DNA of 64,000 bases from Tigriopus japonicus (taxonomy: Eukaryota; Arthropoda; Copepoda; Harpacticoida; Harpacticidae). A program made the position numbers and the translations under genes. Shown here in pieces: positions 37,765 through 47,960 of this stretch (positions are counted from its first letter, which is position 1; each line of letters starts with the position of its first letter). The stretch spans positions 6,817,232 to 6,881,231 of the forward strand of contig CM021321.1 of assembly GCA_010645155.1 (NCBI GenBank), read 5' to 3'. The notes under the pieces were generated by a model. That model worked only from the letters and a program-made list of their open reading frames with translations, ran no database searches and was not told the DNA's origin.

Positions 37765-37770
37765 AATAAA
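37765..37770 (+). terminator. poly(A) signal of MAPEG C, between two convergent stops
   Basis: AATAAA sits between the MAPEG C stop (37761-37763) and the minus-strand DUF885 stop (37772-37774). Cleavage would fall inside the opposite gene's coding region. Confidence 0.6.
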
Positions 37771-37771
37771 T

Positions 37772-39514
37772 TTAATCATGACAGGAATCCAGTGTCGAAG
37801 AGCTCAATTCGTCTAAAGGGCCAATACGGGCAAGCACTCTCGAGTGAAACTTCTTGAGGTCAAATTCATCGCCCCACCGGAGTTGCTCTTGCTCTCGGAA
37901 TTCTAAGATCTTAATCTGGCCCAATTTGTAGGAGATACTCTGCCCTGGCCAAGTAATGTACCGGTCAATATCCCCTTCCGAGTTTCTACGACTCAAAGCC
38001 GTGTTTTCGGTAAGATATGTCAGTGCTTGTTCTCTGGTCCAATTGAAGTGATGCAGTCCCGTATCGACCACTAAACGTACTGATCGCAGTAAATTCCACG
38101 AATAATATCCAAGAAGGTCATATGGATCTTCAAAAAGACCCATTTCGAATCCCAAGAACTCCGAGTAGAGACCCCAACCTTCGATATGAGCGGTATAGAA
38201 TGGAACCCGACTAGGAGACAAGCAGATATCGTCGTAAACTGGATTCTTCACGAAATCAGGGAATCCGTACGTTTGATTAAATATCGTTAGGTGAAAATGA
38301 TGTCCAGGGATAGCTTCATGTAAAGCCAAAGACAAAAGTTCAAACTTCTTAAAGTTCTCCACTTTTTCTAAATTGAGCCAGAAAGCCGCTTTCTGTCGGC
38401 CATCTTGGGAGGCCCGCGAATAATAAGCCATGGCTCCATTTCCTGGAGGTAAAGGCTCTACATCCACGTGATAGAATTCTGAAGTCAGATATCGGTCTTC
38501 GATAACGTCCTTCATCTTAGGACCGATTTTATTTTTTATTATATCTTCAACGTACTGAACAAGCTCTTCTTTTGATTCAAACCGCTGCCTTGGATCGTTT
38601 TGTACATGCTTCAAGAATTCCTGAGGACTTCCATTCCATCCAACAGAATTTGCCACTTTACCCACTCCATCCAAGAGCTCTCGGACCAATTTGATCCCCA
38701 GTTCGTGGACATATTCCGGGGTCAAATCTTTCACAGAGCTATGAAATTGTAAACAAGTCTTGTAGAACTCTTTGCCGTTCGGAATCGATGATATACTGGG
38801 GGTCTTTCGGAGGAATTGGAAATATTTGTCTTCGATAAAACAACTCAACTTCTTTAAAGCCGGAAGAACTGCGTGTTTTATGACATGCTGTGCTTCAGTT
38901 TGAACCTTCTTTACTTCATCTTGATCCATCATGTGTTCGACCATTGTCTTGAATGGTGCATAGAATTCGGATTCCGTGGCATCTTTCACTTGGAGCCGTG
39001 CAAACTGATCTGGAACTCGACTCAAGGCTTCAATTGGATAAGTCATTGCAATCTTCATCCCAGCTTGCAAGACCTCAATAACACCGTCACAATATCGTGG
39101 AATGGCTGAGAGGCGGGACAAGACGATATTGCAATCTTCTAGGCTTCGAATCTGGCAGAAATGCTTCATGGTCATGTATCTAGGTAACTTGTCTTGAACT
39201 CCTTCCAAAAAGTTGATCTCCGGAAAGAAATGCCCTCCGAGGGATTGTCCGATCAGACATGACTGGACCTCAAAAATCAACAGATTCAAGTATCTGATTT
39301 GTTTATGGGTTAAATGGCCTTGATGCAAGGTCAGAGCCTCCTTCGCCTCCTTAAAGAAGTTCTCGCATTGAGATTTATTTTGTTCCACCGCTTTTAAACT
39401 ACGGTCGGGCATTAACCCGTCAAAGTTCCGAATACCTTGGGCAGTGGCAAAAATTGGATAACACTGCATTTTCCAATGAAAATAGCGTGTGGTTAAGTCG
39501 TCAAAATAAGACAT
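37772..39514 (-). CDS. DUF885 metallopeptidase-like protein, motifs intact (copy 2)
   Basis: Single-exon DUF885 protein, 580 residues from the ATG at 39514 (MSYFDDLTTRYFHWK). The frame is open for 18 more codons upstream without an ATG, so a spliced upstream exon carrying a signal peptide is possible (AAACCCAG just before the start codon could be an acceptor). It is the only copy in the window with an intact HEAIPGHH (about residues 398-405) and EGWGLYSEFLG (about 444), the His-Glu-His-His and downstream Glu expected for a zinc-dependent peptidase-like site. The C-terminal block RLVVDTGLHHFNWTREQA and GQSISYKLG are classic for the family. The substrate is unknown. Confidence 0.88.
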   Translation of the reverse strand: MSYFDDLTTRYFHWKMQCYPIFATAQGIRNFDGLMPDRSLKAVEQNKSQCENFFKEAKEALTLHQGHLTHKQIRYLNLLIFEVQSCLIGQSLGGHFFPEINFLEGVQDKLPRYMTMKHFCQIRSLEDCNIVLSRLSAIPRYCDGVIEVLQAGMKIAMTYPIEALSRVPDQFARLQVKDATESEFYAPFKTMVEHMMDQDEVKKVQTEAQHVIKHAVLPALKKLSCFIEDKYFQFLRKTPSISSIPNGKEFYKTCLQFHSSVKDLTPEYVHELGIKLVRELLDGVGKVANSVGWNGSPQEFLKHVQNDPRQRFESKEELVQYVEDIIKNKIGPKMKDVIEDRYLTSEFYHVDVEPLPPGNGAMAYYSRASQDGRQKAAFWLNLEKVENFKKFELLSLALHEAIPGHHFHLTIFNQTYGFPDFVKNPVYDDICLSPSRVPFYTAHIEGWGLYSEFLGFEMGLFEDPYDLLGYYSWNLLRSVRLVVDTGLHHFNWTREQALTYLTENTALSRRNSEGDIDRYITWPGQSISYKLGQIKILEFREQEQLRWGDEFDLKKFHSRVLARIGPLDELSSSTLDSCHD

Positions 39515-39980
39515 ATCCTGGGTTTTCTTTTTCAAGTAGAACTTGACTAGAACGTTGTTCACGAACAATTTTCCAGACTGAGAATGAAAACTGTGTACAC
39601 AAAACCCGCAGAAATGTCAAGTACAACCTTTTCTTGCGCAACGTTTGGTCTTACGTAATTATTTTTGAATGAAATTAGTGGTGAAATAGAAGAATTGGAC
39701 ATTTGATAAGGTACTTTTGTAAAATTCTTACGAGAAATAAGTTTAAGGAGAACAAATGAAATAAATTGCCATGACTAAATAGTTGTGGTGTTTCATTGGT
39801 GAGGTTGATGTGGAACCAAATCTTGTCCTCGTTTGTCACACAACCTCTATTACCTAGGTGTTGTTTTCATGGTACATAAAAGTATGATTTAAACCGCATT
39901 TTTTGCGCAAAACCTTAGTCTTCAATTCCCTAACTACTCTATTGCTTGCAGTCCATGAGGAATAGAGTAATTTGAAATTA
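39515..39980. other. intergenic, upstream of DUF885 copy 2
   Basis: No feature recognised; AT-rich. Promoter not identified. Confidence 0.4.
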
Positions 39981-40302
39981 GTTTTTTCACATAACTACAA
40001 CGGTTTTCGGCTTTTTGGGGTCAAAAATGGACCATTCAAAGTCAAATAACTCAGCTGTTGATGTATGAATTTTTATTCAATTTGAATTCATAAGGTAATT
40101 AAATGGTCTCTAAATATGGGTTAAATAAGTTATTAAAAATGTTATAATTAATAGGTTTGTTGGTATATACCTTTTTCCCTGGTCCTAAACTTATATAATA
40201 CAATAAAAGTAAAGTTCCTCCCCATAAAATTTTGGGTCCAAAACGTGCCATGATGTCTTTGGGCATTTTGATTCAAACCTAAAAAGCGTTCGGAACACCG
40301 TG
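39981..40302. repeat. single-arm copy of the 1.1-kb palindromic element
   Basis: Matches one arm of 57165-58293 from the TTTTTCGGCTTTTTGGGG-type block outward to the terminus CGTTCGGAACACCGTG. The other arm and centre are missing. It is followed by a poly-C/poly-A run. Confidence 0.8.
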
Positions 40303-40439
40303 TACAGGGAATCCCATTCCTTGTAGTGGTACTAAAAAATCCGCCCCCCCCCCAAAAAAAAAAGTGCATTGCAATTACTTTTGTCCCAAAAGTAATAAAA
40401 TACAATTACAATTACTTTGATCTTCTTTACTACTTTGAT

Positions 40440-41163
40440 CTACTTTACTTTCCTCGCAATACGATTATATTATCACATCAAATTCTGGAAAATACTACAG
40501 GTTCATCTCGTCAGCTCAACTCAAAAGATGCCTTAAGTTCTCAAATGGCTTCATTTCCGATCTCAGAGTGGTGGAGTATGACTTACACACACTCAAGTGC
40601 AACCAGCTTGGTTGCACAGGTGACAATGAGGATGGGCCATTCGATATCTTTGAAATTTCAGCGACAACTTTTACGTTCAACATTGCCACTGAACAACCAT
40701 CTACACTATTATGTGGGAAAATTCGACAACGAATTACCTTACCAAAATCTGGATTCATAACCCTGCCAATGAATTGCTCATTATCTAATCATATATTCCA
40801 CATAGATGCCATTGCCCAAGATGAGAAATTCGCCAAGATTACGTCAGATGCTCAATCTTTCAATATTACTCAACTTGAAATTAATCCTTTCGACTTGCCT
40901 CAAACACAAAAACTTGACATCAGTGGAATATCAACAAAAATCTCGGCTAACTTCAGAAAACTATCCAACCTCGTTGCAAAACAGAATCTTGTGATTGACA
41001 ACCTGAACCGCTCCATCAGAGACTTTGAATATCAAAACTCATACTTACAATATCAACTTTATTGCTCTCTAGGGGGTCACCTGATGGTTGTTGTGATTGT
41101 AATTGCACTGGTCGGAGCTACAACCTGCTGCTTGCTCAGAAAAATTGCAAACCTCGCTGACTA
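40440..41163 (+). pseudogene. Env-like fragment of an LTR retroelement
   Basis: Open frame of about 240 codons without an ATG near its beginning, ending in stop TAA at 41161-41163. It shows regularly placed Cys residues, potential N-glycosylation sites (NCS, NIT, NRS), a heptad-like stretch before the C terminus and a single strong transmembrane segment followed by a short basic tail (LLRKI). This is the layout of a class I fusion or Env-type glycoprotein C-terminal part, as in insect errantivirus-like elements. No gag, pol or long terminal repeat is present, and the 5' side ends in simple repeats, so it is a relic. A different single-pass membrane protein is possible. Confidence 0.5.
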
Positions 41164-41438
41164 ATCGCGTGCTAACTCTCTCAGATCTTGAGGGAAAGTT
41201 TGAGAGTCGAAGCAGACAATAATGGAACAAACCAAGAAATCCGACAAGCTCAGAAGTGAGCACAACAGAATACGAAATACTTAACCAAAAAAAAAACAAT
41301 CTCGCCCGTATTCTCCGATAAACTCGCAAGTATATATTAAGCCATTTTAGGATTAATCTTGTCCTCTACTCAATGTCCACTATCCACTATCCACTTACCT
41401 ATCCCCATTTGTCCACTTGATTTGGGCAAAATTTGATC

Positions 41439-44240
41439 ATGGGCAACAATGAATTTCTTAATTATTTAAGTCCAAGTAAGTTGCATAACATTAACACTGG
41501 GTTTTCTATACTAACACAAAATGTCCGAAGCGTAGCTAAAAATGAAGACAAACTTGAGGATTTAATCATGGAAACTTCTCCGGACATAATTTGCGTACAA
41601 GAAATATGGAAAGGTCACTTGTCTATTCCCGAATACGATCATTACTCAGCTGAGAGGGGAAAGAAAAGAGGAGGCGGGGTATGTGTATATGTCTTAAACA
41701 AACATGATGCAAAATTAGCATTCAAGTCACTTGACACCAATCTTGAGGTCATAGCAATTACTGTGAAAAGTACTCTTTGTTGCTCAACGTACATTCCCCC
41801 ACAGGGAAATGTAGGTGAGGCGCTAGAAAAATTGAAACAACTTCTTTTACAATTTAAGCATCTTGATATGTTTATTGCGGGAGATCTAAACATTAACTTA
41901 CTAAACTCAAATCTGCAAAGTCAACAGCTACATAGCTTCTGCATTGACCTTGGGCTTTACCCAACAATGGGACACTGTAATCGCATGCGTTTTCTTTTCT
42001 TACCAGTGGAACCACCACCCCAACTTCAATCCGCTTGTCTTAGCTTGGGAGAAGCGAGAGTGCTTCAGTTAAAACGTGATAAATCCATCCTATGGTAGGC
42101 CTTTTGCCAAAATGAGAACAGAATTGACTAGGGTAGAGACATATGTATGTCATCAAACAATCATTCTCAACGTTGGTTGACAAAATGCTGAGGATTTTAC
42201 GATCAAAATGGTAGCGATGATATTGCGCTTCTTCACAGTCCAGCCCTACTTTGCCCATCTGCCAGTTTGCACACCGTTACCTTAGCGGGAAATTTCAAAA
42301 TTGCTGGCTCTCTTCTCAAAGGCAGACGAGACGCGGCAGCTGAGGCCGGAGTGTGAGGAAAAGTGAAATCATCACCATCATTTTGATTGTAAAATGCTCG
42401 GCATTTTGTCAACCAATGTTGAGAATGATTGTTTGATGACATACATATGTCTCTACCCTAGTCAATTCCGTTCTCATTTTGGCAAAAGGCCTACCACAGA
42501 GAGGATTTATCACGTTTTAACTGAAGCACTCTCGCTTCTTCCAAGCTAAGACAGGCGGATTGAAGTTGGGGTGGTGGCTCCAGCGGTAAGAAAAGAAAAC
42601 GCATGCGATTACAGTGTCCCATTCATAAACCTACCAAAATAACTGGTATCAGTGCTACCTTGATAGACCATATATTAACAAACATGAATAAGTAAATCAG
42701 CACTGGTATTTTTGCCTCCCATGTTAGTGACCATCTTTCACCCTTTCTGATCAAACACTCTCAGACATTACACGTCGATAACATTGAAATCACTTACAGA
42801 AACACGTCTTTACAAAATCTCGAGAAACTATCGACCTTACTGAAAACTCAAAATTGGGAATTTTTGAAGACACTACCAACCCAGGAAAAATACACTCAAT
42901 TCATCAAGACCTTAAACGAACATTTTAATCTGGCGTATCCCCTAGTAACGGGGAAATCAACTAAAGCAAACACGGCTGTCAAGCCGTGGTTCACTAAAGG
43001 TTTATTAACAAGTCGCAGAACTAGAAATAAATTACAATTAAAAGCAAGTAAGACACGAAACCAACTAGATATAGACAAAAGTACAAAATACAATCACTAA
43101 TACAACAAAATCATTAAGAGAGCTAAGACACTGTACTGGGAAAAATACTTGAAAGATAGCTATGCAAACTCGAAGAAAATATGGCAACAAACCAATAAAG
43201 TTTTGGGTTGTGGCCGATCCAAAGGATCCTTCCCTAAGGAATTCCTTGAGGGTGGGTCTATTCTCAATGGAGAACTGAATATAGCGAATGCCTCTAATAA
43301 ATACTTTACAGGCATAGGTCTTCGGCTGGCCTCCAAATTTGAGGAAAATGATAATTTCAAAAAATACATAACTGCATCCAATACAACCTTCAACCTCAGG
43401 GAAGTAAGCGAAGAAGAAATTTATAGAATAATTAAAAGCTTGAAGGATAAAGGTTCCACGGGATTTGATGAAATCTCGAATAGAATCTTGAAACAAGTTG
43501 GTCATAGTATTCTAGTGCCTCTCAAACACATTATCAGTGATAGTTTGACCTCTGGTTACGTCCCAGAGCAATTAAAAATTGCTAAAGTCATACCATTATA
43601 CAAATCAGGTGACATAACTCACTTTAATAATTATAGACCTATTAGTTTGTTGAATATTTTCTCCAAAATCTTGGAGAAGGTAGTATACAAGCAAGTACAT
43701 ACTTTTGCTAGTCAAGAATTACTATTCAAAGCTCAGTGTGGATTCCGTCAGGCGTCAGAGACTACTCATGCAGTGTTGAATTTTTTGAATAATATATATG
43801 AAAACAGTACTAAAGATATCAAAGTGGGAGTCTTTGTCGATGTCCGCAAGGCTTTTGACACAGTCTCTCATGACATACTATTAGAAAATTGTCAATTCTT
43901 GGCTTTAGCAACGATTGTAGACGTTGGTTTGAGAACTACCTCACAGGTAAGAAACAGAGAGTCCAAATAAACAAAGCAAAATCCAATTATTCGAACATCC
44001 CTTGTGGAGTTAGTTTGACAAGGGTCCATCTTAGGACCATTAATATTTTTACTTTGTATTATTGATTTGCCAAATGCTACAAAGCCTCTAGCCTCTCTGT
44101 TTGCTGATGATACAACTTTGCAGGGTTTTGGGGATACCATTGAACAAACTGAGACGTACATGAATGATGAATTACCACCAAGTGGCAGAAAATGGCAGAT
44201 ATTCAGTAAAAGCCAAAATTTGCCATCCCTGATCGGAGGT
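41439..44240 (+). mobile_element. degraded LINE (non-LTR retrotransposon), endonuclease and RT
   Basis: The endonuclease/exonuclease/phosphatase domain shows QNVRS, PDIICVQEIW, the YIPP segment, IAGDLNIN and, after an insertion, SDHLSPFL: all catalytic landmarks. The reverse transcriptase follows from about 43149 (KVIPLYKSGD, NYRPISLLN, FVDVRKAFDTVSHD) with a shifted frame after 43880 before the FADD catalytic block near 44100. Stop codons near 42690 and at 43098, the frame changes and the missing 3' end make it dead. Jockey/CR1-like by motif style. The endonuclease is interrupted by a 652-bp palindrome at 41969-42620. Confidence 0.85.
41969..42620. repeat. 652-bp palindromic element inserted in the LINE
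   Basis: Terminal arms GGGACACTGTAATCGCATGC and GCATGCGATTACAGTGTCCC are perfect reverse complements, and pairing continues for roughly 230 bases per arm. The flanks read CAACAAT before and ATTCATAAA after, so an AT dinucleotide is duplicated. Removing the insert with one AT returns the endonuclease to frame. Noncoding. Confidence 0.85.
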
Positions 44241-44728
44241 CGCATGAAATCAAAGTGGTTGCAAAATATCCAATCCAATTCAAATTACCAAACTATTACA
44301 TTGCGACTTATTACAACCTATTTTTCTCCAATAAAGACCATCGAATTTTCATGGATCACGTGGATTATTTTGCTCCAAAACAATTTATTAGTAAAACAAG
44401 GGAAATACTACTTGAATCATATTATGAAACTTGTATAGTAAAGGACTGTTATATCTGCGCAAAGCAAAGTGATTATATCAAATGATGAAACGGAACCCAT
44501 CTCATTCAACGGGATGAATGTGTCATTCATCCCCATATCTGCTCGCTAAAATACAATTGAAAATATTACTATAAAATAGTCCCCAATCCCCAATCATTGA
44601 AATATCAATGAATCGTATAAACTCGGCCAATCAAGACATGCTACGGCATAGGCCGGTCTTCATCCAAATTACAAAGCCATGAAAATCAAGATATTGTACA
44701 ATAAAGTTCGTATGCGGTTGAAATATAT
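44241..44728. other. unassigned stretch after the LINE
   Basis: A 76-codon plus-strand frame at 44255-44485 ends in a Cys-rich CIVKDCYICAK motif, faintly like the minus frame at 33.86 kb. No family recognised. Confidence 0.3.
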
Positions 44729-44900
44729 CATACATACATACATACATACATACATACATACATACATACATACATACATACATACATACATACATACATA
44801 CATACATACATACATACATACATACATACATACATACATACATACATACATACATACATACATACATACATACATACATACATACATACATACATACATA
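44729..44900. repeat. (CATA)n microsatellite
   Basis: About 43 uninterrupted CATA units. All long open frames over it are artefacts of the repeat. Confidence 0.97.
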
Positions 44901-44915
44901 GGACAAATAAGAATT

Positions 44916-44990
44916 AATTATAATTACAATTACTTTGATTTCAAATGGAATTATTACAATTACAATTACTTTGATCTCAAATGGAATTAA
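44916..44990. repeat. tandem duplicated AT-rich unit
   Basis: Two units containing ATTACAATTACTTTGAT and TCAAATGGAATTA in tandem. A 23-base identical word also occurs at 40401-40423, on the other side of the retroelement block. Confidence 0.6.
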
Positions 44991-45453
44991 ATACAATGCA
45001 ATTGCAATCGCGTAATTGCAATTTCAATAACAATTACACCACAGGTCTGTGTACAACGTTAGCCAAATTACACGAAAACATTATAGAAAGTACAATGAAT
45101 TTCGTCCCGTTCAAATGGGAGCACGAGCACCCACAAGAATTCGAAACGCTCAGATCAAGTCTCAGAGGGGCTCCAACTGACCCTTTTGGCATGGATCTCA
45201 AAATCCATATCATAAAAGATGCCCAAAGCGATGGGTTTGGGTTTTTTTTCGGCCCAAGGTTCAACCATCGGGAGGCCAAGGTCAGTGGGCCTCAAAGTCG
45301 ACATCAGTTACCAAACAAAGAAATCCTCAAAGTTGGTTAACCACAATGGCCAACCCTGAGGATTTTGCTCTACACGTTTTAGGCACAAAAACTGGTTCGT
45401 GACTTGGAGGTGAAATTTAGCTTTTGTGAAACAGTTCTTTCCTAACATCTAAC
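44991..45453. other. intergenic, upstream of the broken DUF885 copy
   Basis: Nothing recognised; a 119-codon frame across 44981-45340 looks like chance. Confidence 0.4.
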
Positions 45454-47213
45454 ATGGAAGGATTTCGTGCCTTGTTCATTATCTTGGCTTGTGCCGATCA
45501 GGCAGTTTTGGGATTGCCTTCCGTACAAGAAACTTTCAAAGACTACTTCCACTTCAAATTAAGCTTGATTCCTTAGACTGCAAGTTTTACAGGTTTTCAT
45601 GAATTCGACGGCCAATCTTCCAACCGTTCTATTACATTCTATAAGAATATTCTTCAACCCAAATGTCAAGATTTCCATGACCAAGCACAAAAGTTGGTCA
45701 ATGCAGAAGATATTTACATATGTGATCTAGACCGGCTGTATCTGAAGTTGATCAAGTATGAGACCGAAATCTGTGTGAACGGCATCGATCTTGAAGGATA
45801 TGTGTTTCCTCCAATTACCAGCTTTAAAGGCATTCAGAGTTTGTCTGGCACTCATCCACTTGAATATGAGTACAAAACAATCGAAGACTTACAAAACCCC
45901 TTGAAGAGGATAAAAGCACTTCCCCAAACGATTGACGACTTCATCGAGGCTTTGGAGCTAGGAATTGCCAAAAACAAAACCTATGCCAAGGAGTCACTTT
46001 TTGGGGTCGAGGAACAATTCAAGCATCTTTATGTAAACGATCCAACCCAATCCAGTTTCTATGCAGCCTTTGAATACTTGCCAACCACATTTGGCGAAGA
46101 GGTCGTGGTCAAAATTCAAGAGGAGGCAAAAATGATCATTTCTGAGCAAGTCATTCCGGCATTTAAAAAATTGGATGACTTTATCCAAACCCGATACATC
46201 AATTTCTTACGACCTTCAATTGGAGTATCTTCGATTCAAAATGGTGAGGAGTTCTATCAGGAGGCTTTGAACTTCCACATCACTCTAGATTCTGTCACCC
46301 CACAAGAGGTTCATGATCTTGGAAAACGAGAGGTCAAAGACCTCAGAGCTAAAGTTGAGACGATTCTTCGGGAGAACAACGTGAGCGTGCCAATTTCTGA
46401 ATTAGCCAATTTTATCAAGACACAACCTGGACAAACTTTTGAAAGCGAGCATGACATTCTTGACTTCATCAACGGGATAATAACCTCGATTAATGCCAAA
46501 CTACCGGATTTGTTTTTCGAAGGAATCACATCCCCCGAGTCTTTGAGGGTCCGTGTGGTACCAATGCCAGCCAATATTAACGGGTATGCATATTTTGGTC
46601 AAGGTTCTAGTGATGGACAGCGATCAGGGCAATACATGGTCAACCTGAAAAACCCATCTGAACTACCCAAGTTCTTAATCACCACCCTTACACTTCATGA
46701 GGCAAATCCTGGCCACAATATGCAAGCCAGCTTCCAAAGACAACACTCTCTGCCTGGCTTTTTGGCCATTCATTTGGGTTTCCAAGCTATACCGCTCATA
46801 CCGAAGGTTGGGGGCTGTACTCGGAATTTCTGGGCCAAGAATTGGGCATGTACGAAGACTATAAGGACCTTCTTGGATACTACTCAGGTGACCTTTTAAG
46901 AGCTGCACGGCTGGTGGTTGATACCGGGATTCATGCCATGGGATGGACTAGGGAAAAGGCTTTGGAATATATGCTTGAGAACACCATGTTCCCAAGATCA
47001 ATACTCGAGGTAGACATTGATAAATGCATTACTAGACCTGGACAAGCGACCGCCTACAAGGTGGGCGAAAAAGTCATTCGGATCATGAGATCGAAATTTT
47101 CGCAGAAGTTAGGATCGAGTTTCAACTTGAAGAAATTCCATCAATCTGTCTTGGCTTGTCAAGTTCCCATGAAATTTATGGAGGAATGTCTTCATCTGTA
47201 CATGCCTAGTTAA
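45454..47213 (+). pseudogene. broken DUF885 gene (copy 3)
   Basis: A signal-peptide-like start (MEGFRALFIILACADQAVLG) and full-length DUF885 homology, but with TAG at 45574-45576 and a frameshift near 46760-46780, where roughly a dozen residues present in copy 2 are missing. Before the shift it has HEANPGHN (46695-46718), keeping His-Glu but not the last His. After the shift it has AHTEGWGLYSEFLG and RLVVDTGIHAMGWTREKA, so EGW is kept. The frame resumes to the natural C terminus at 47213. Both lesions are read directly from the sequence; assembly error cannot be excluded without reads. Confidence 0.85.
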
Positions 47214-47960
47214 GGAAACAAATGAAGTATCTTTTCAAATCTGTTTTTGCCATGATGTTTAAAGTTAAAGAAGAGAGAGTTAAGCCTTGATATGTTTTTC
47301 TGTTTGTTAGCTGTCTAAATCCAAACTTGATGAATTAAGGTAATGATATTAAACGGAACGTTTTGAAGTTTTGTTACACTCATTGGACTATTACACTCTG
47401 GCAATTTTGGGCACATCTTTTGATTTTCTTTTTCATGACTTATTTACCGTAAAGATAGAAGCAGGTAGCATTTTCAATATATGGTTCCGGTCTCATTTGA
47501 TGCTTTTCAAAAGGTGGAAAATGAAAGCAAATTAAAGCAATATATCTTTGGGTTATCTCAGATCAATGAACTGACGTTGGATATTTTTCAAGATTTATCG
47601 TTCTTTCCCTCATGTGGATAAACAGGTTGAAAGGGAAAGTGAGAATTTCCTGCTTGTATAATAAAGAATCGTCATTCTATTCTTACAGATAAGATCTGTT
47701 CACCCAATCATTTTCAGATTTTCATTGCGACATATGAAATAAATCAAAAAAGGTTCCCAAGACTTAGTATACTTGCGTTGAAACACACCGTGAACTTAAA
47801 TTCTCGACCCAAGAGGAAGAGTGCACGACAAAAACATTTCAGTTTTTGTCTATCCACATGGTGTATGTAGTGTGAACTTGGATGAAAATGTAAGACAATC
47901 GTCATATTACCAAAAAGACACAAAACTTACTCACAATTAATGGCTTTATTGAACAACATA
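47214..47960. other. spacer between broken DUF885 and mariner
   Basis: No feature recognised; AT-rich. Confidence 0.45.

Noticed and set aside
40326..40760. 144-codon plus frame across the poly-C/poly-A run
   Set aside because: It begins in simple sequence and overlaps the better-supported Env-like frame in another phase.
44631..44996. 121- and 103-codon open frames of YVCM or HTYI repeats
   Set aside because: They are translations of the CATA microsatellite; no stop codon can occur in it, so the frames carry no information.
17984..47213. Alternative genetic code with TAG as a sense codon
   Set aside because: Two otherwise good frames are broken by TAG, but DUF885 copy 1 ends naturally at TAG and the broken DUF885 copy also has a frameshift, so decay is simpler.
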